Positions 35,991-44,449 of a DNA stretch of 64,000 nt are shown here, piece by piece. The stretch spans positions 124,001-188,000 of the forward strand of contig JAAZYR010000004.1 of the NCBI GenBank assembly GCA_014239555.1, read 5' to 3'. The position numbers were made by a program, and so were the translations under genes. The notes under the pieces were generated by a model. The model had not been told where the DNA came from and made no database searches. It saw only the letters and a program-made list of their open reading frames with translations. Within the stretch, counting starts at the first letter, position 1. Each line of letters opens with the position of its first letter. This stretch comes from Acidimicrobiales bacterium. Lineage in GTDB: Bacteria > Actinomycetota > Acidimicrobiia > Acidimicrobiales > Poriferisodalaceae.

Positions 35991-38873
35991 TTAAGAAAGA
36001 CGATACGCCTCAGCCGTGGGCTTTAGCGGGCGCGCATACCAAAGCGGGCGGCGAAGTCCATGCGGCCCAGGCGCTGGCCTCGTCTTAGCAAGCCATTCCA
36101 AATACGCAGCGCGCGACTTAGCCGTGTCGACGACGACATCCCCGTAAGAGTCACCTTCCTCGGCAGGCGTTACACGAACTCGTTGATGCCAGCATTGCAT
36201 CCCTGATATGGGGTCTGGCTGCACGGCGAAGGTGAGATTTTGATGAACACCAGTGTCATTCCACCAAATCCTTTCACTATCAGGGTCCTCAGATCTGTAC
36301 GAGTCCATGCCTTCGCTCCGGCTTAATTTCCACGTAGAGCCGTCATTCTCAATGTCTGCCTGAGCATTACCCCACGACCGCCCTTGCTCTTTCCCCATCC
36401 GCCAACGCCCCATGTGATGAGAGGCTGCGACGACACCGGGGCGGATCCCCTCTGTACGCCAAGCTTGTATAACAAAATGCCCAAGACGAGTCGTGATGCG
36501 AACTAATTGGTTTGCTCCAATTTCCAACTTTTCAGCATCTTCGGGGTGAATCCACAGAGGGTGGCGGTGGCTGATCTCGTTAAGCCATTTCGAATTAGCA
36601 GACCGTGTGTGAATCAGAGTTGGTATTCGAAAAGTCGGCAAAAGAATTCGCTCGTCACCGTCAAGATCAAGATCCTCCCAATGAACATGGCTCGGTATCC
36701 ACGTCGGAGTGGCGTATTCGGGCCAACCCCATTCAGCCAACGTCGTTGAGTACAACTCCAATTTTTTTGACGGCGTTGGAAATCCTTCCTTGATTTCGCC
36801 ATCGATCTCCACTGCTGGCGACCCATCCCCTAAAGGCGCCAGCACGGTTTGAGCGAACGATTCCGGTGAGCCATCAAATACTCCGGCAGTTCCAGGCTTT
36901 CTAAACACACCTGTCTCGTCTCTTAAACAATCTTCGACGGATGCATGATCGACCGTACGTTCATAGGGTACGTATGGGTCTGTAGGGACAGCGAAAGCGC
37001 CTCTGTCGCGCATGAATTCAAGAGGAGTTTGATTGGCTCCAGCAGCTGCCTCTGAAAGCCCTGGGACTTCTTCACTGAAAATGCGGCCGTAATACTCGTC
37101 GACAGTCATTGGTTGACCTGGTTCTGACCGGCTCTCGAAGTACTCCCTAACTCCCAGCTCTCCATCAGGGTCAATCCGCCAAGAAAGATCCATCCAGAAC
37201 TCATTCTCTTCCCAAACCTCGCCAGGGTTGAACTCGTGGGTGCGAGAATCTTTGCCTATTGGTTTACCTTCAAGCTCGGCGAAGCGCCGCATGACGGGTT
37301 GTCGAAATCCAATCCACCGTCCGGCATGGGTCTCAAACGAAGCTAAATCGTGGCGCTCTGAACCCACGCCCATCGGCAGCACGTAGTCAGCAAATGCGGC
37401 TGTTTCCGACCAAGTTGGAGTGAGGGCAACATGACACTCGACCTTGGAGGGATCAAGAAGAGCTTCCATCCAACTGAACCCATCTGGATTCGTCCAAACA
37501 GGGTTATATACGCGGGTGAAATACGTATCTAATTTGCCACGTCTTTCATTCAAAAAATGTGGCAAAAGGATCGACATCTCGTGATAGCTCAGCGGGTATT
37601 CGCGTGGCCACGACATCTCATTCCAGTGCTCGATTTTTTGAGTTCCTAAGGGAGCGTGAGGTTTAAATTTGTTCCACCCGTTACCGCTAGTTCCTCCCAC
37701 AGTTCCGACTGAACCAGTGAGTACGTTAAGAAAGAACAAGCAACGCGCCGTCTGCCATCCACCAAGATTGCCTGCTCCAGCAGCACGCCAATTGTGAGAC
37801 GCGAACTTCGTCGGGTGAGCACCAATCACTGACGCAATCTCTCTTATCTCGTCAGCCGGTACTCCAGTCATATATTCGGCTCGTTCGGGCGTGTATTCAG
37901 CGTATTCCTCGAGAAGCGCCCGCTCTAAGAACTCGAATTCGATGTTTAGGTCGGGGCGTGTTTCAGCGAGGTACGTCTCCCAATTAGTCCACCTCCGCAC
38001 GAATTCGCGTTCCCACGTCCCGTTCTCTAGTAAGAGTCGGGCAATGGCTAAAAGAAGAAAGGGTTCTGTTCCTGGCCAAGCCGGTAACCAATGATCTGCT
38101 TTTGAACCGGTGTTGGATAGCCGAGGGTCCACGCATATGACAGTCGCCCCTCTTTCCTGGGCTTCAATGATTCGCTGCGCATGTGGATTGAAATAGTGAC
38201 CTGATTCAAGATGAGACGAAATCAAAAAAATCACTTCAGCGTTGGCATAATCCGAAGACGGTCGATCATGACCCATCCAGGACTGATAGCCAATTCGAGC
38301 GTTAGACGAACAAATATTGGTGTGACTGTTGTGGCCGTCGATCCCCCAGCCCTGGAGCACCCGCTCCGTATAGCCATCTTCGCCGGGCCGCCCAACGTGA
38401 TACATGATCTCATCGCGTCGGTCTTCAACGAGTGCTGTTCGGATGCGAGCGCTGATCTCATCCAGCGCCTGTTCCCACGTGATTCGTTCCCACTCACCCT
38501 CACCGCGCTCACCCACTCGTTTTAAGGGAAACAAGATGCGTTCGGGATCATTTACCTGGTTAAGAGTCGCAGGGCCTTTCGCGCAATTCCTTCCCCTTGA
38601 CGCTGGGTGTTCAGGATTGCCTTCAAATTTGGCAACCTCACCTGTCTCCCGATCCACGTAGGCAAGTAATCCACATGCTGCTTCGCAGTTAAAACATGTG
38701 GTGGGAATAAGGCGAAAATTCCGTTCCACTCGGCGCGGCCAAGCTTTGGCATCTAGTTCTGTCCAGTCGTGCCATTGGTCGTGTGGTGGGTAGTTAGTGA
38801 GGCCGGCGTTCGCGGTTGCATCCTTGTAGAAGCTTCCCTCATCTAAATATCGAGGCTCATCCGAGTTAGACAT
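35991..38873 (-). CDS. Molybdopterin oxidoreductase catalytic subunit (DMSO reductase family), cytoplasmic type
   Basis: A 960-residue catalytic subunit of the complex iron-sulfur molybdoenzymes. The N-terminal [4Fe-4S] site is visible as CFNCEAACG (C60, C63, C67) plus NCAKG; the probable molybdenum ligand region is HTNICSSNARIG with a cysteine. Cofactor-binding blocks include ICVDPRLSNTGSKADHWLP, and LELYSTTLAEWGWPEYATP with the C-terminal barrel GANQLVRITTRLGHFVIQAW. No twin-arginine signal is present, so it should face the cytoplasm. Substrate is not identifiable; candidates are sulfite, polysulfide, thiosulfate or an organic compound. The ATG at 38873 sits 8 bases beyond the upstream gene's stop, with AGGAGGG overlapping that stop. 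Confidence 0.85.
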   Translation of the reverse strand: MSNSDEPRYLDEGSFYKDATANAGLTNYPPHDQWHDWTELDAKAWPRRVERNFRLIPTTCFNCEAACGLLAYVDRETGEVAKFEGNPEHPASRGRNCAKGPATLNQVNDPERILFPLKRVGERGEGEWERITWEQALDEISARIRTALVEDRRDEIMYHVGRPGEDGYTERVLQGWGIDGHNSHTNICSSNARIGYQSWMGHDRPSSDYANAEVIFLISSHLESGHYFNPHAQRIIEAQERGATVICVDPRLSNTGSKADHWLPAWPGTEPFLLLAIARLLLENGTWEREFVRRWTNWETYLAETRPDLNIEFEFLERALLEEYAEYTPERAEYMTGVPADEIREIASVIGAHPTKFASHNWRAAGAGNLGGWQTARCLFFLNVLTGSVGTVGGTSGNGWNKFKPHAPLGTQKIEHWNEMSWPREYPLSYHEMSILLPHFLNERRGKLDTYFTRVYNPVWTNPDGFSWMEALLDPSKVECHVALTPTWSETAAFADYVLPMGVGSERHDLASFETHAGRWIGFRQPVMRRFAELEGKPIGKDSRTHEFNPGEVWEENEFWMDLSWRIDPDGELGVREYFESRSEPGQPMTVDEYYGRIFSEEVPGLSEAAAGANQTPLEFMRDRGAFAVPTDPYVPYERTVDHASVEDCLRDETGVFRKPGTAGVFDGSPESFAQTVLAPLGDGSPAVEIDGEIKEGFPTPSKKLELYSTTLAEWGWPEYATPTWIPSHVHWEDLDLDGDERILLPTFRIPTLIHTRSANSKWLNEISHRHPLWIHPEDAEKLEIGANQLVRITTRLGHFVIQAWRTEGIRPGVVAASHHMGRWRMGKEQGRSWGNAQADIENDGSTWKLSRSEGMDSYRSEDPDSERIWWNDTGVHQNLTFAVQPDPISGMQCWHQRVRVTPAEEGDSYGDVVVDTAKSRAAYLEWLAKTRPAPGPHGLRRPLWYARPLKPTAEAYRLS

Positions 38874-38881
38874 CAACCCTC

Positions 38882-40396
38882 CTAGGACAGGGGAACCGAT
38901 TGGCCGGCTTGCACGTAGCTATCTTCGTATGCCCACATACCGCCGAGGATCAATATCGCAGCGCAACAAGAAAGGGGCGATGCCTGGCTGTCAATCATCG
39001 CTCCGGCGGCCAGCAAAATAACGGGTAGAACCAATCCTCCAACTATTCCCGTCAAGAAGAGTGTTTTTTGGTCACCCTTTGTCATCGAATGAACTGCGAG
39101 CGCGACGTGTCGAGAATGATCACCCGAGATTTCGAGCACCACTAAAAGACCGTTCACGACCAGGGCAGCTATCGTTATCCCGCGCACCAACTGCGATTCG
39201 GGCATGTCCACGAATAGGTCCGCTATGAACCAGACGGAGCCACCCGCAGCGACAGCTTGAACAAGCAACGTGGGCAAAAGCAGTTGACTCTGCCACAGGT
39301 CGCGGCCCTCGCATTGAGCGAAGAGAAATGCTGTGTACCCAGCTGTGCTCGCCGCAACTACTGCAATTGGTAGGGCCAGAATCCGAAGCATTTGAGGCGA
39401 CTCAAGTAACGCCGCCAGCAGCCAACCTCCGAGCAAGAGCGCGTAAAGTCCGAGGATGTAAGCACCTCGTACTAACCAACTGGACCAGTTCGCACGAGTT
39501 AACACAAGAAGGAACCGGGAAGGCTTCTTTAGATCCGCCACCAGCAAGACGCCAGTAACCACCACGAAGAAAACGGCGATTAGCGCTGGTACGAACCCGA
39601 CTGCCGTTGTCTGATCCGCCTCGCCCAGCATCACCATGAGAGCGGCCATAAGCATCACGCCCGCCGCAACTGCTTTCGTCACCAGATATCCCGAAACTTT
39701 GGTTTGCCAAGTTGTCGCGTGGGCCGTGGTGTATGTCGTGCGAGCTACAAGGTCTGGTTCCCGGTTTGGTGGTGTGGGGTGTTGCAGGGTGACATCAGCC
39801 CATATCAGACCATCGTCAGGAATGGCCGTTAGAAGAGGGTCGAGTGAAGCTTCATTGGCGCCTCGATAGAAAACCTTGGGGACCGTTCCTTGTTCTGGGG
39901 ACCGAACTGGCAAGTCCTCTCTCTCCACAATCCGTCGTGCGTCATTGTCGGCGTCATCGAAATCGATCACCTTGATCGAATGAGTTGGGCATACAACCAC
40001 ACAGGAGGGTTCTAAGCCCACCTCAATTCGGTGATTACAAAAATTGCACTTATTAGCGGTATTGGTCTCCGGGTTAATATAAATCGCATCGTATGGGCAG
40101 GCATTCATGCAGCCCTTGCAACCGATGCAGTTGTTGTCGTCAAAATCCACAACACCGTTGGCTGCCCGAAATAAGGCGGACGTTGGGCAAATATTCATAC
40201 AAGGCGCGTCTTCGCATTGGTTGCAACGCATCACCGAGAAATGGCGAGTGGTCTCGGGGAATTCGCCCGTCTCTATGTATTTGACCCAGGTCCGGTTTAC
40301 CCCCAGGGGCACGTCATGTTCGCTTTTACACGCGACCGTACAGGCGTGACATCCAATACATGTCTCGCTATCGAGAAGAAACCCAAGCCGAGTCAC
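38882..40396 (-). CDS. Fused iron-sulfur (NrfC/DmsB-like) and NrfD-like membrane subunit of the molybdoenzyme
   Basis: A 504-residue protein. Residues about 10-170 carry four [4Fe-4S] clusters in the electron-wire pattern: CIGCHACTVACK, CNQCEDAPCMNICP, CIGCKGCMNACP and CNFCNHRIEVGLEPSCVVVC. From about residue 230 on there are some eight transmembrane segments, resembling the NrfD/DmsC quinone-binding anchor. Normally these are two proteins; here one chain joins the electron-transfer and membrane-anchor subunits. It moves electrons between the adjacent Mo subunit and the quinone pool. GTG start with AGGAGGG upstream; first gene of the pair. Confidence 0.85.
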   Translation of the reverse strand: MTRLGFLLDSETCIGCHACTVACKSEHDVPLGVNRTWVKYIETGEFPETTRHFSVMRCNQCEDAPCMNICPTSALFRAANGVVDFDDNNCIGCKGCMNACPYDAIYINPETNTANKCNFCNHRIEVGLEPSCVVVCPTHSIKVIDFDDADNDARRIVEREDLPVRSPEQGTVPKVFYRGANEASLDPLLTAIPDDGLIWADVTLQHPTPPNREPDLVARTTYTTAHATTWQTKVSGYLVTKAVAAGVMLMAALMVMLGEADQTTAVGFVPALIAVFFVVVTGVLLVADLKKPSRFLLVLTRANWSSWLVRGAYILGLYALLLGGWLLAALLESPQMLRILALPIAVVAASTAGYTAFLFAQCEGRDLWQSQLLLPTLLVQAVAAGGSVWFIADLFVDMPESQLVRGITIAALVVNGLLVVLEISGDHSRHVALAVHSMTKGDQKTLFLTGIVGGLVLPVILLAAGAMIDSQASPLSCCAAILILGGMWAYEDSYVQAGQSVPLS

Positions 40397-40621
40397 GGCC
40401 CTCCTAGAAGATTCAAGATCGCGCTCACTACGGCAAATGTACGGCGTTAATCAACCAAAGGGTGCCCACAAGTCAGACGATTGTTAACTGTGTACGCCTT
40501 ACGGCCGTCTTCAGCCGATCGAAAGTGATGCTGTTGTCCCTCGACGATGGCGTTGATTAGGCGTTCAAGGGATCAGCAATTAAGCGCGCGTTAGACATGT
40601 CCCAAAGGTACCGTCGGTGCC

Positions 40622-41821
40622 ATGGCCTCCCCCCAGACCATTCTCATACGTGTTACCGGCGTTGACCGCCCGGGCATCACCACTGACCTCTTAGGTTTAC
40701 TGGCGAACCTGGATTCCGAACTCCAAGACATGGAACAAGTGGTAGTTAGGCGTCAGTTGACCCTAGGGCTTGCTGTTGTTGCCCCAACCGGGAGAGATCT
40801 AGTTAAGGAGGTCCTCTTATTTGGATGGGAGCGTGGTCTTGATATTGATTTCGAAATTGTTGATGCGACACCTACGCGGCATGCGAGCCGCCATGTAATC
40901 ACGGCTCTGGGACCTGAGCTTTCACCCGAAGCATTAGCTCGAACTAGTGGAGCTATTACTGCAAGCGGCGGCAATATAGATCGGATTCACCGACTATCGC
41001 GTTTTCCAGTATGGAGCTACGAGTTCTTAGTCGAGGGCGGGGATTCGGACAAACTGCAAGCAGCGCTGATGGACGTCGCTGTCGAAGAGTCGATCGATAT
41101 CGCGGTGCAACCTCACGGATTGTCACGTCGATCAACCCGCCTAGTGGTACTTGACGTCGATTCGACACTGATCCGAAATGAAATGATTGAGCTCTTGGCC
41201 GACGAGGCGGGGCATGGAGAGGAAGTCGCCCGATTGACAGACCTCGCGATGAGGGGCGATCTTGATTATTCCGAGGCTCTTAGGGAGCGTGTTGCGCTGT
41301 TGCAAGGCACTAGCGCTGCGGCAATCGACCGGGCAATCGCGCGCATGGTCCTCACGCCCGGGGCGAGAACATTTGTGCGAACGCTGAGGAGGCTCGGCTA
41401 TCGCATCGCGATCATCAGCGGCGGCTTTACCCATTTTACTGACAAGCTCGCTGCGGACCTCAAACTCGATCACGCACACGCGAACCGTCTAGAACTCATT
41501 GACGGGGTAATCACGGGCCGAATTGAAGGCGAAGTTGTTGACGCCCAAACCAAGGCGACGTTGCTTGAAACAATCGCCAAAGCCGAAGGGGTGCCTTTGG
41601 AGCAAACCGTGGCGGTAGGAGACGGAGCTAACGACCTCCCGATGTTACAAAAAGCTGGCCTGGGGATTGCGTTCAACGCGAAACCAGTACTTCGCGGAGC
41701 CGCAGATACTGCAATAAATGTTCCTTATCTCGATGCAATATTGTTCATGCTTGGAGTCACCCGTGAAGAAGTTGAGGCCGCCGATGCCTCCGACTCTCCG
41801 GGCGATTCGCACGCGGCCTAA
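40622..41821 (+). CDS. serB: Phosphoserine phosphatase with two N-terminal ACT domains
   Basis: A 399-residue SerB of the actinobacterial long form. Two ACT-like regulatory repeats occupy about residues 1-165 (ILIRVTGVDRPGITTDLLGL; VITALGPELSPEALARTSGA). The HAD catalytic core starts at VVLDVDSTLIRNE (DxDxT), with GDLDYSEALRERV, IISGGFTHF and AVGDGANDLPML. It removes phosphate from phosphoserine, the last step of serine synthesis; the ACT domains bind serine or glycine for feedback. A crotonase follows 33 bases downstream. Confidence 0.92.
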   Translation: MASPQTILIRVTGVDRPGITTDLLGLLANLDSELQDMEQVVVRRQLTLGLAVVAPTGRDLVKEVLLFGWERGLDIDFEIVDATPTRHASRHVITALGPELSPEALARTSGAITASGGNIDRIHRLSRFPVWSYEFLVEGGDSDKLQAALMDVAVEESIDIAVQPHGLSRRSTRLVVLDVDSTLIRNEMIELLADEAGHGEEVARLTDLAMRGDLDYSEALRERVALLQGTSAAAIDRAIARMVLTPGARTFVRTLRRLGYRIAIISGGFTHFTDKLAADLKLDHAHANRLELIDGVITGRIEGEVVDAQTKATLLETIAKAEGVPLEQTVAVGDGANDLPMLQKAGLGIAFNAKPVLRGAADTAINVPYLDAILFMLGVTREEVEAADASDSPGDSHAA

Positions 41822-41854
41822 GTCGATCATCGGTTGGTGTGGGAGGCTTACACA

Positions 41855-42607
41855 ATGAATGAGCCCCATAATCCACTGGTTCTGCGTAGTGACCGTGACG
41901 GTGTGAGCACACTTACTCTTAACCGCCCCGAAGCGTTAAATGCTCTGAGCCCTTTAATGTTCGAGGAGCTTCAATCTCACTTGGATCACCTCGCCACTAA
42001 TTCGAGTGAGGTAGGTGTCGTAATTTTGACAGGCAAGGGCCGTTCGTTCTCGGCCGGTAACGATTTAAAGGCAATCGAGCGCGGTGAACGCGCAAGCACC
42101 CCCCACCAACAGGCAGAAACTCTTGATCTTATCGAGGCACTGCCACAGCCAGTTATCGCTTCGGTAAATGGCCACTGTTACACCGGGGCGTTGGAGCTCG
42201 TCCTAGCTTGCGATCTTCTTATTTGCGCAGATGACGCCCGCTTTTGTGACACTCACGGGAAATGGGGAATGGTGCCTACTTGGGGCATGACCAGCAGGCT
42301 TCCTGAGCGAGTCGGGCCGCTCATAGCTCGAGACATGATGTATAGCGGGAGAGTGGTGGAGGGCCATGAGGCTGCTCGCATCGGACTCGCGAACCGTTCG
42401 CTCCCAAGTGATCAGCTGGCGGAAGCGACTGCTGCCTGGGCTGATTTGATTGCCGCGAACTCGTGGCACACATTGAGCCACGAGAAGCATCAAATGAAAG
42501 CTCTTGCTGAGTTTGGCCGAGACGACGGCTTAAAATGGGCACGAGAAAAAGGTCCCGGAGCAGCATCGGACATGGTTGAACGCATCCAAGGCGGCTTTAA
42601 ACGCTGA
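41855..42607 (+). CDS. Enoyl-CoA hydratase/isomerase (crotonase) family protein
   Basis: A 250-residue crotonase. The blocks are TGKGRSFSAGNDLKAIERG and ASVNGHCYTGALELVLACDL, then the C-terminal part ending MVERIQGGFKR. The second oxyanion block has YTGALE rather than AGGG, a variation seen in divergent paralogues. The start at 41855 has GGGAGG seven bases upstream and is preferred over an upstream GTG. It precedes the selenocysteine ArsC gene by 33 bases. Confidence 0.8.
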   Translation: MNEPHNPLVLRSDRDGVSTLTLNRPEALNALSPLMFEELQSHLDHLATNSSEVGVVILTGKGRSFSAGNDLKAIERGERASTPHQQAETLDLIEALPQPVIASVNGHCYTGALELVLACDLLICADDARFCDTHGKWGMVPTWGMTSRLPERVGPLIARDMMYSGRVVEGHEAARIGLANRSLPSDQLAEATAAWADLIAANSWHTLSHEKHQMKALAEFGRDDGLKWAREKGPGAASDMVERIQGGFKR

Positions 42608-42640
42608 TACCGTCCTAACGATCGATTTCGAGGAGTCAAA

Positions 42641-42997
42641 GTGGCCGACGTCACGATTTATCACAATCCCCATTGAGGGTCATCCAAGAACGCCTTAGCG
42701 GTCGCTGAGGAACAAAACGTACAAGCCGAAGTTGTCCTCTACATGAAGACGCCTCCTGATCGCGCGACTTTAGAAACCATCGTTTCTCTTCTGGAGGATC
42801 CGGTCGAAGACCTAGTACGCAAAGACTCCAAATTTAAAGCACTCGGACTGAACCCTGAGGAGTACGTAGGTAACCCACAGGCTGTCGTAGACCTGTTGGT
42901 TGAGCGTAAAGCCCTGATGCAACGACCGGTGCTCCTACGGTCCGACAAGGCAATAATCGGCCGTCCCAAGGACCGGATTGCTGAGTTCCTAACGTAA
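42641..42997 (+). CDS. arsC: Selenocysteine-containing ArsC-family arsenate reductase-like protein
   Basis: An open frame of 118 residues exists only if the in-frame TGA at 42674-42676 is read as selenocysteine (U). The start is GTG 42641 with GAGGAG seven bases upstream. The protein begins MADVTIYHNPHUGSSKNALA, so U is residue 12, exactly the catalytic Cys12 of plasmid R773 ArsC (HNPACGTSRN). The three arginines needed for arsenate reduction are also in place: LVRKDS, QRPVLL and IGRPKD. A hairpin directly downstream has the position and loop of a bacterial SECIS element. A conventional caller would start at the ATG at 42743 and report an 84-residue truncated protein. Members may reduce arsenate, or be related Spx/YffB-type reductases; the arginines favour the former. 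Confidence 0.85.
42693..42710 (+). promoter_or_regulatory. Candidate bacterial SECIS hairpin in arsC
   Basis: CCTTAGC (42693-42699) pairs with GCTGAGG (42704-42710) over seven bases with one G-U pair, closing the loop GGTC (42700-42703). The loop starts 24 bases after the TGA at 42674-42676, within the window in which SelB-binding elements are found, and GGUC matches the core of the E. coli fdhF element. This is the RNA signal expected to direct Sec insertion. Confidence 0.7.
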
Positions 42998-43082
42998 GAG
43001 CGAGTTATTGCAAGCCGAGTTTTAAGCCTGACTATCGCACCTCGCTCCTTGCCGCGCGTTTATGATGAAGTTCGCTGCTGAA

Positions 43083-43275
43083 GCCCAGTGGGAGAGTTCG
43101 ACTGGTTTGTATGCCTCGTCTGGTCGGCGCCGAAGGAGCAACCGCCCCGGGAATCTCTCAGGCCCCAGGACCGCAGGGAAGAAGCAACGCTGGAGAGCGA
43201 GAGGGCGTTAGTTCCTCTCCACCGAAGGGGAAAACTGCGATAAGCGGCCAATCTCTCAGGTTCCACGACAGCGCG
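43083..43275 (+). ncRNA. Tandem glycine riboswitch upstream of gcvT
   Basis: Two consecutive aptamers. The first has GTGGGAGAG, then GCCGAAGGAGCAACCGCC and AATCTCTCAGGCCCCAGGAC. The second has TGGAGAGCGAGAGGGCG, ACCGAAGGGGAAAACTG and AATCTCTCAGGTTCCACGACAG. Each pair of GGAGAG and CTCTCAGG arms is the core of a glycine aptamer. A stem follows at 43278-43293 (GCGTCG-ACAT-CGACGC), 13 bases before the gcvT ATG, and may be part of the expression platform. Glycine binding would switch on glycine cleavage genes gcvT and gcvP. Confidence 0.9.
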
Positions 43276-43306
43276 GGGCGTCGACATCGACGCGAGCTGG
43301 CGGAAC

Positions 43307-44440
43307 ATGACTGAAACTTCTCCATCAGAACATCACAAACAAAGTCCTCTCGACAGTTTTCACCGTGATCGCGGAGCAAGGATGGTCACTTTCGCCGGTT
43401 TTGATTTACCTCTTCATTTCGACGGGGTAATCAGCGAGCACCATGCGACAAGAACGCTCGCAGGGCTTTTTGATGTCAGCCACATGGGGATCATCGATCT
43501 AATAGCCAACGACGGCCATGGCCTCAGCGCAACGGCAGAAGTCCTGGAGAAAATAACCCCGGCGGCAATTTCTGACCTCAGAAACGAACGATTGCGATAC
43601 GGCCTATTGACTAACAACGAGGGAGGCATCATCGATGACTTGATTGTGAGTCGACACGACGATCGATTTCGCCTCGTATTAAATGCGTCGCGTACATCTG
43701 CAGATATTTCCTACATCGAGCGGACCATTTCCCCCAAAGTAAGGATCGAGCTGCGCGAGGATCTAGCCCAATTAGCTCTTCAAGGTCCCAAATCTTCCGA
43801 AGTGCTCTCTCAAATCTTCAGTGACATAGACGAATTGAAATTCATGCAACGCCACGAGTTTCTTTGGAATGGCATCGTGTGCGATATCAGTCGCAGTGGC
43901 TACACCGGTGAAGACGGCTTTGAACTAGTGGTCCCAGCCGGTGTCGCTGGACGTATCGCGGAGCAACTTTTAGACGACGACCGAGTCTTTCCATGCGGCC
44001 TTGGAGCAAGAGACACTTTACGACTAGAAGCGGGTTTGTGTCTTTACGGCCACGAGTTGAATGAGAGTACGACTCCAGTGGAGGCAGGGCTTGCGTGGAC
44101 GATTCAACAACGCCGCAGAAATGAAGCCTCATTCGCCGGAGCAGACACCATCTTGGGTCAACTCGCTTCAGGACCCGAACGAAAGCGAGTGGGCGTTTCA
44201 GCACTCACGAAACGCCCTATTCGCGAAGGAACGAAACTCCGATCAGAAGATGATGATCAAGTGGGAACCATCACTAGCGGCGGCTATGGACCCACTTGCA
44301 ACCGCCCTGTTGCCATGGGGTACGTCGATACCCGATACGCAAGGGTGGGCACTTCGTTGGTCGCTGATGTTCGAGGAAAAGACGTTCCTTGTGAAGTCAC
44401 GAAACTTCCTTTTGTCCCCCACAACTACCGGCGAGATTGA
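43307..44440 (+). CDS. gcvT: Glycine cleavage system T protein (aminomethyltransferase)
   Basis: A 377-residue GcvT. It has the glycine cleavage T domain start SPLDSFHRDRGARMVTFAGF, FDVSHMGIIDL, DGFELVVPAG and the C-terminal barrel PVAMGYVDTRYARVGTSLVADVRG. It passes the methylene group from the H-protein-bound aminomethyl to tetrahydrofolate. Encoded ten bases upstream of gcvP and controlled by the tandem glycine riboswitch. No gcvH gene lies nearby, so the H protein must come from elsewhere. Confidence 0.92.
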   Translation: MTETSPSEHHKQSPLDSFHRDRGARMVTFAGFDLPLHFDGVISEHHATRTLAGLFDVSHMGIIDLIANDGHGLSATAEVLEKITPAAISDLRNERLRYGLLTNNEGGIIDDLIVSRHDDRFRLVLNASRTSADISYIERTISPKVRIELREDLAQLALQGPKSSEVLSQIFSDIDELKFMQRHEFLWNGIVCDISRSGYTGEDGFELVVPAGVAGRIAEQLLDDDRVFPCGLGARDTLRLEAGLCLYGHELNESTTPVEAGLAWTIQQRRRNEASFAGADTILGQLASGPERKRVGVSALTKRPIREGTKLRSEDDDQVGTITSGGYGPTCNRPVAMGYVDTRYARVGTSLVADVRGKDVPCEVTKLPFVPHNYRRD

Positions 44441-44449
44441 GACTTAAAG

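Noticed and set aside
42743..42997. 84-residue protein starting at ATG 42743
   Set aside because: It is the tail of the 118-residue Sec-ArsC; the region upstream is coding and the active site would be lost.
42998..43047. Inverted repeat GAGCGAG ... CTCGCTC after arsC as terminator
   Set aside because: The spacer is about 36 bases and there is no U-tract after the right arm; not convincing as a terminator.
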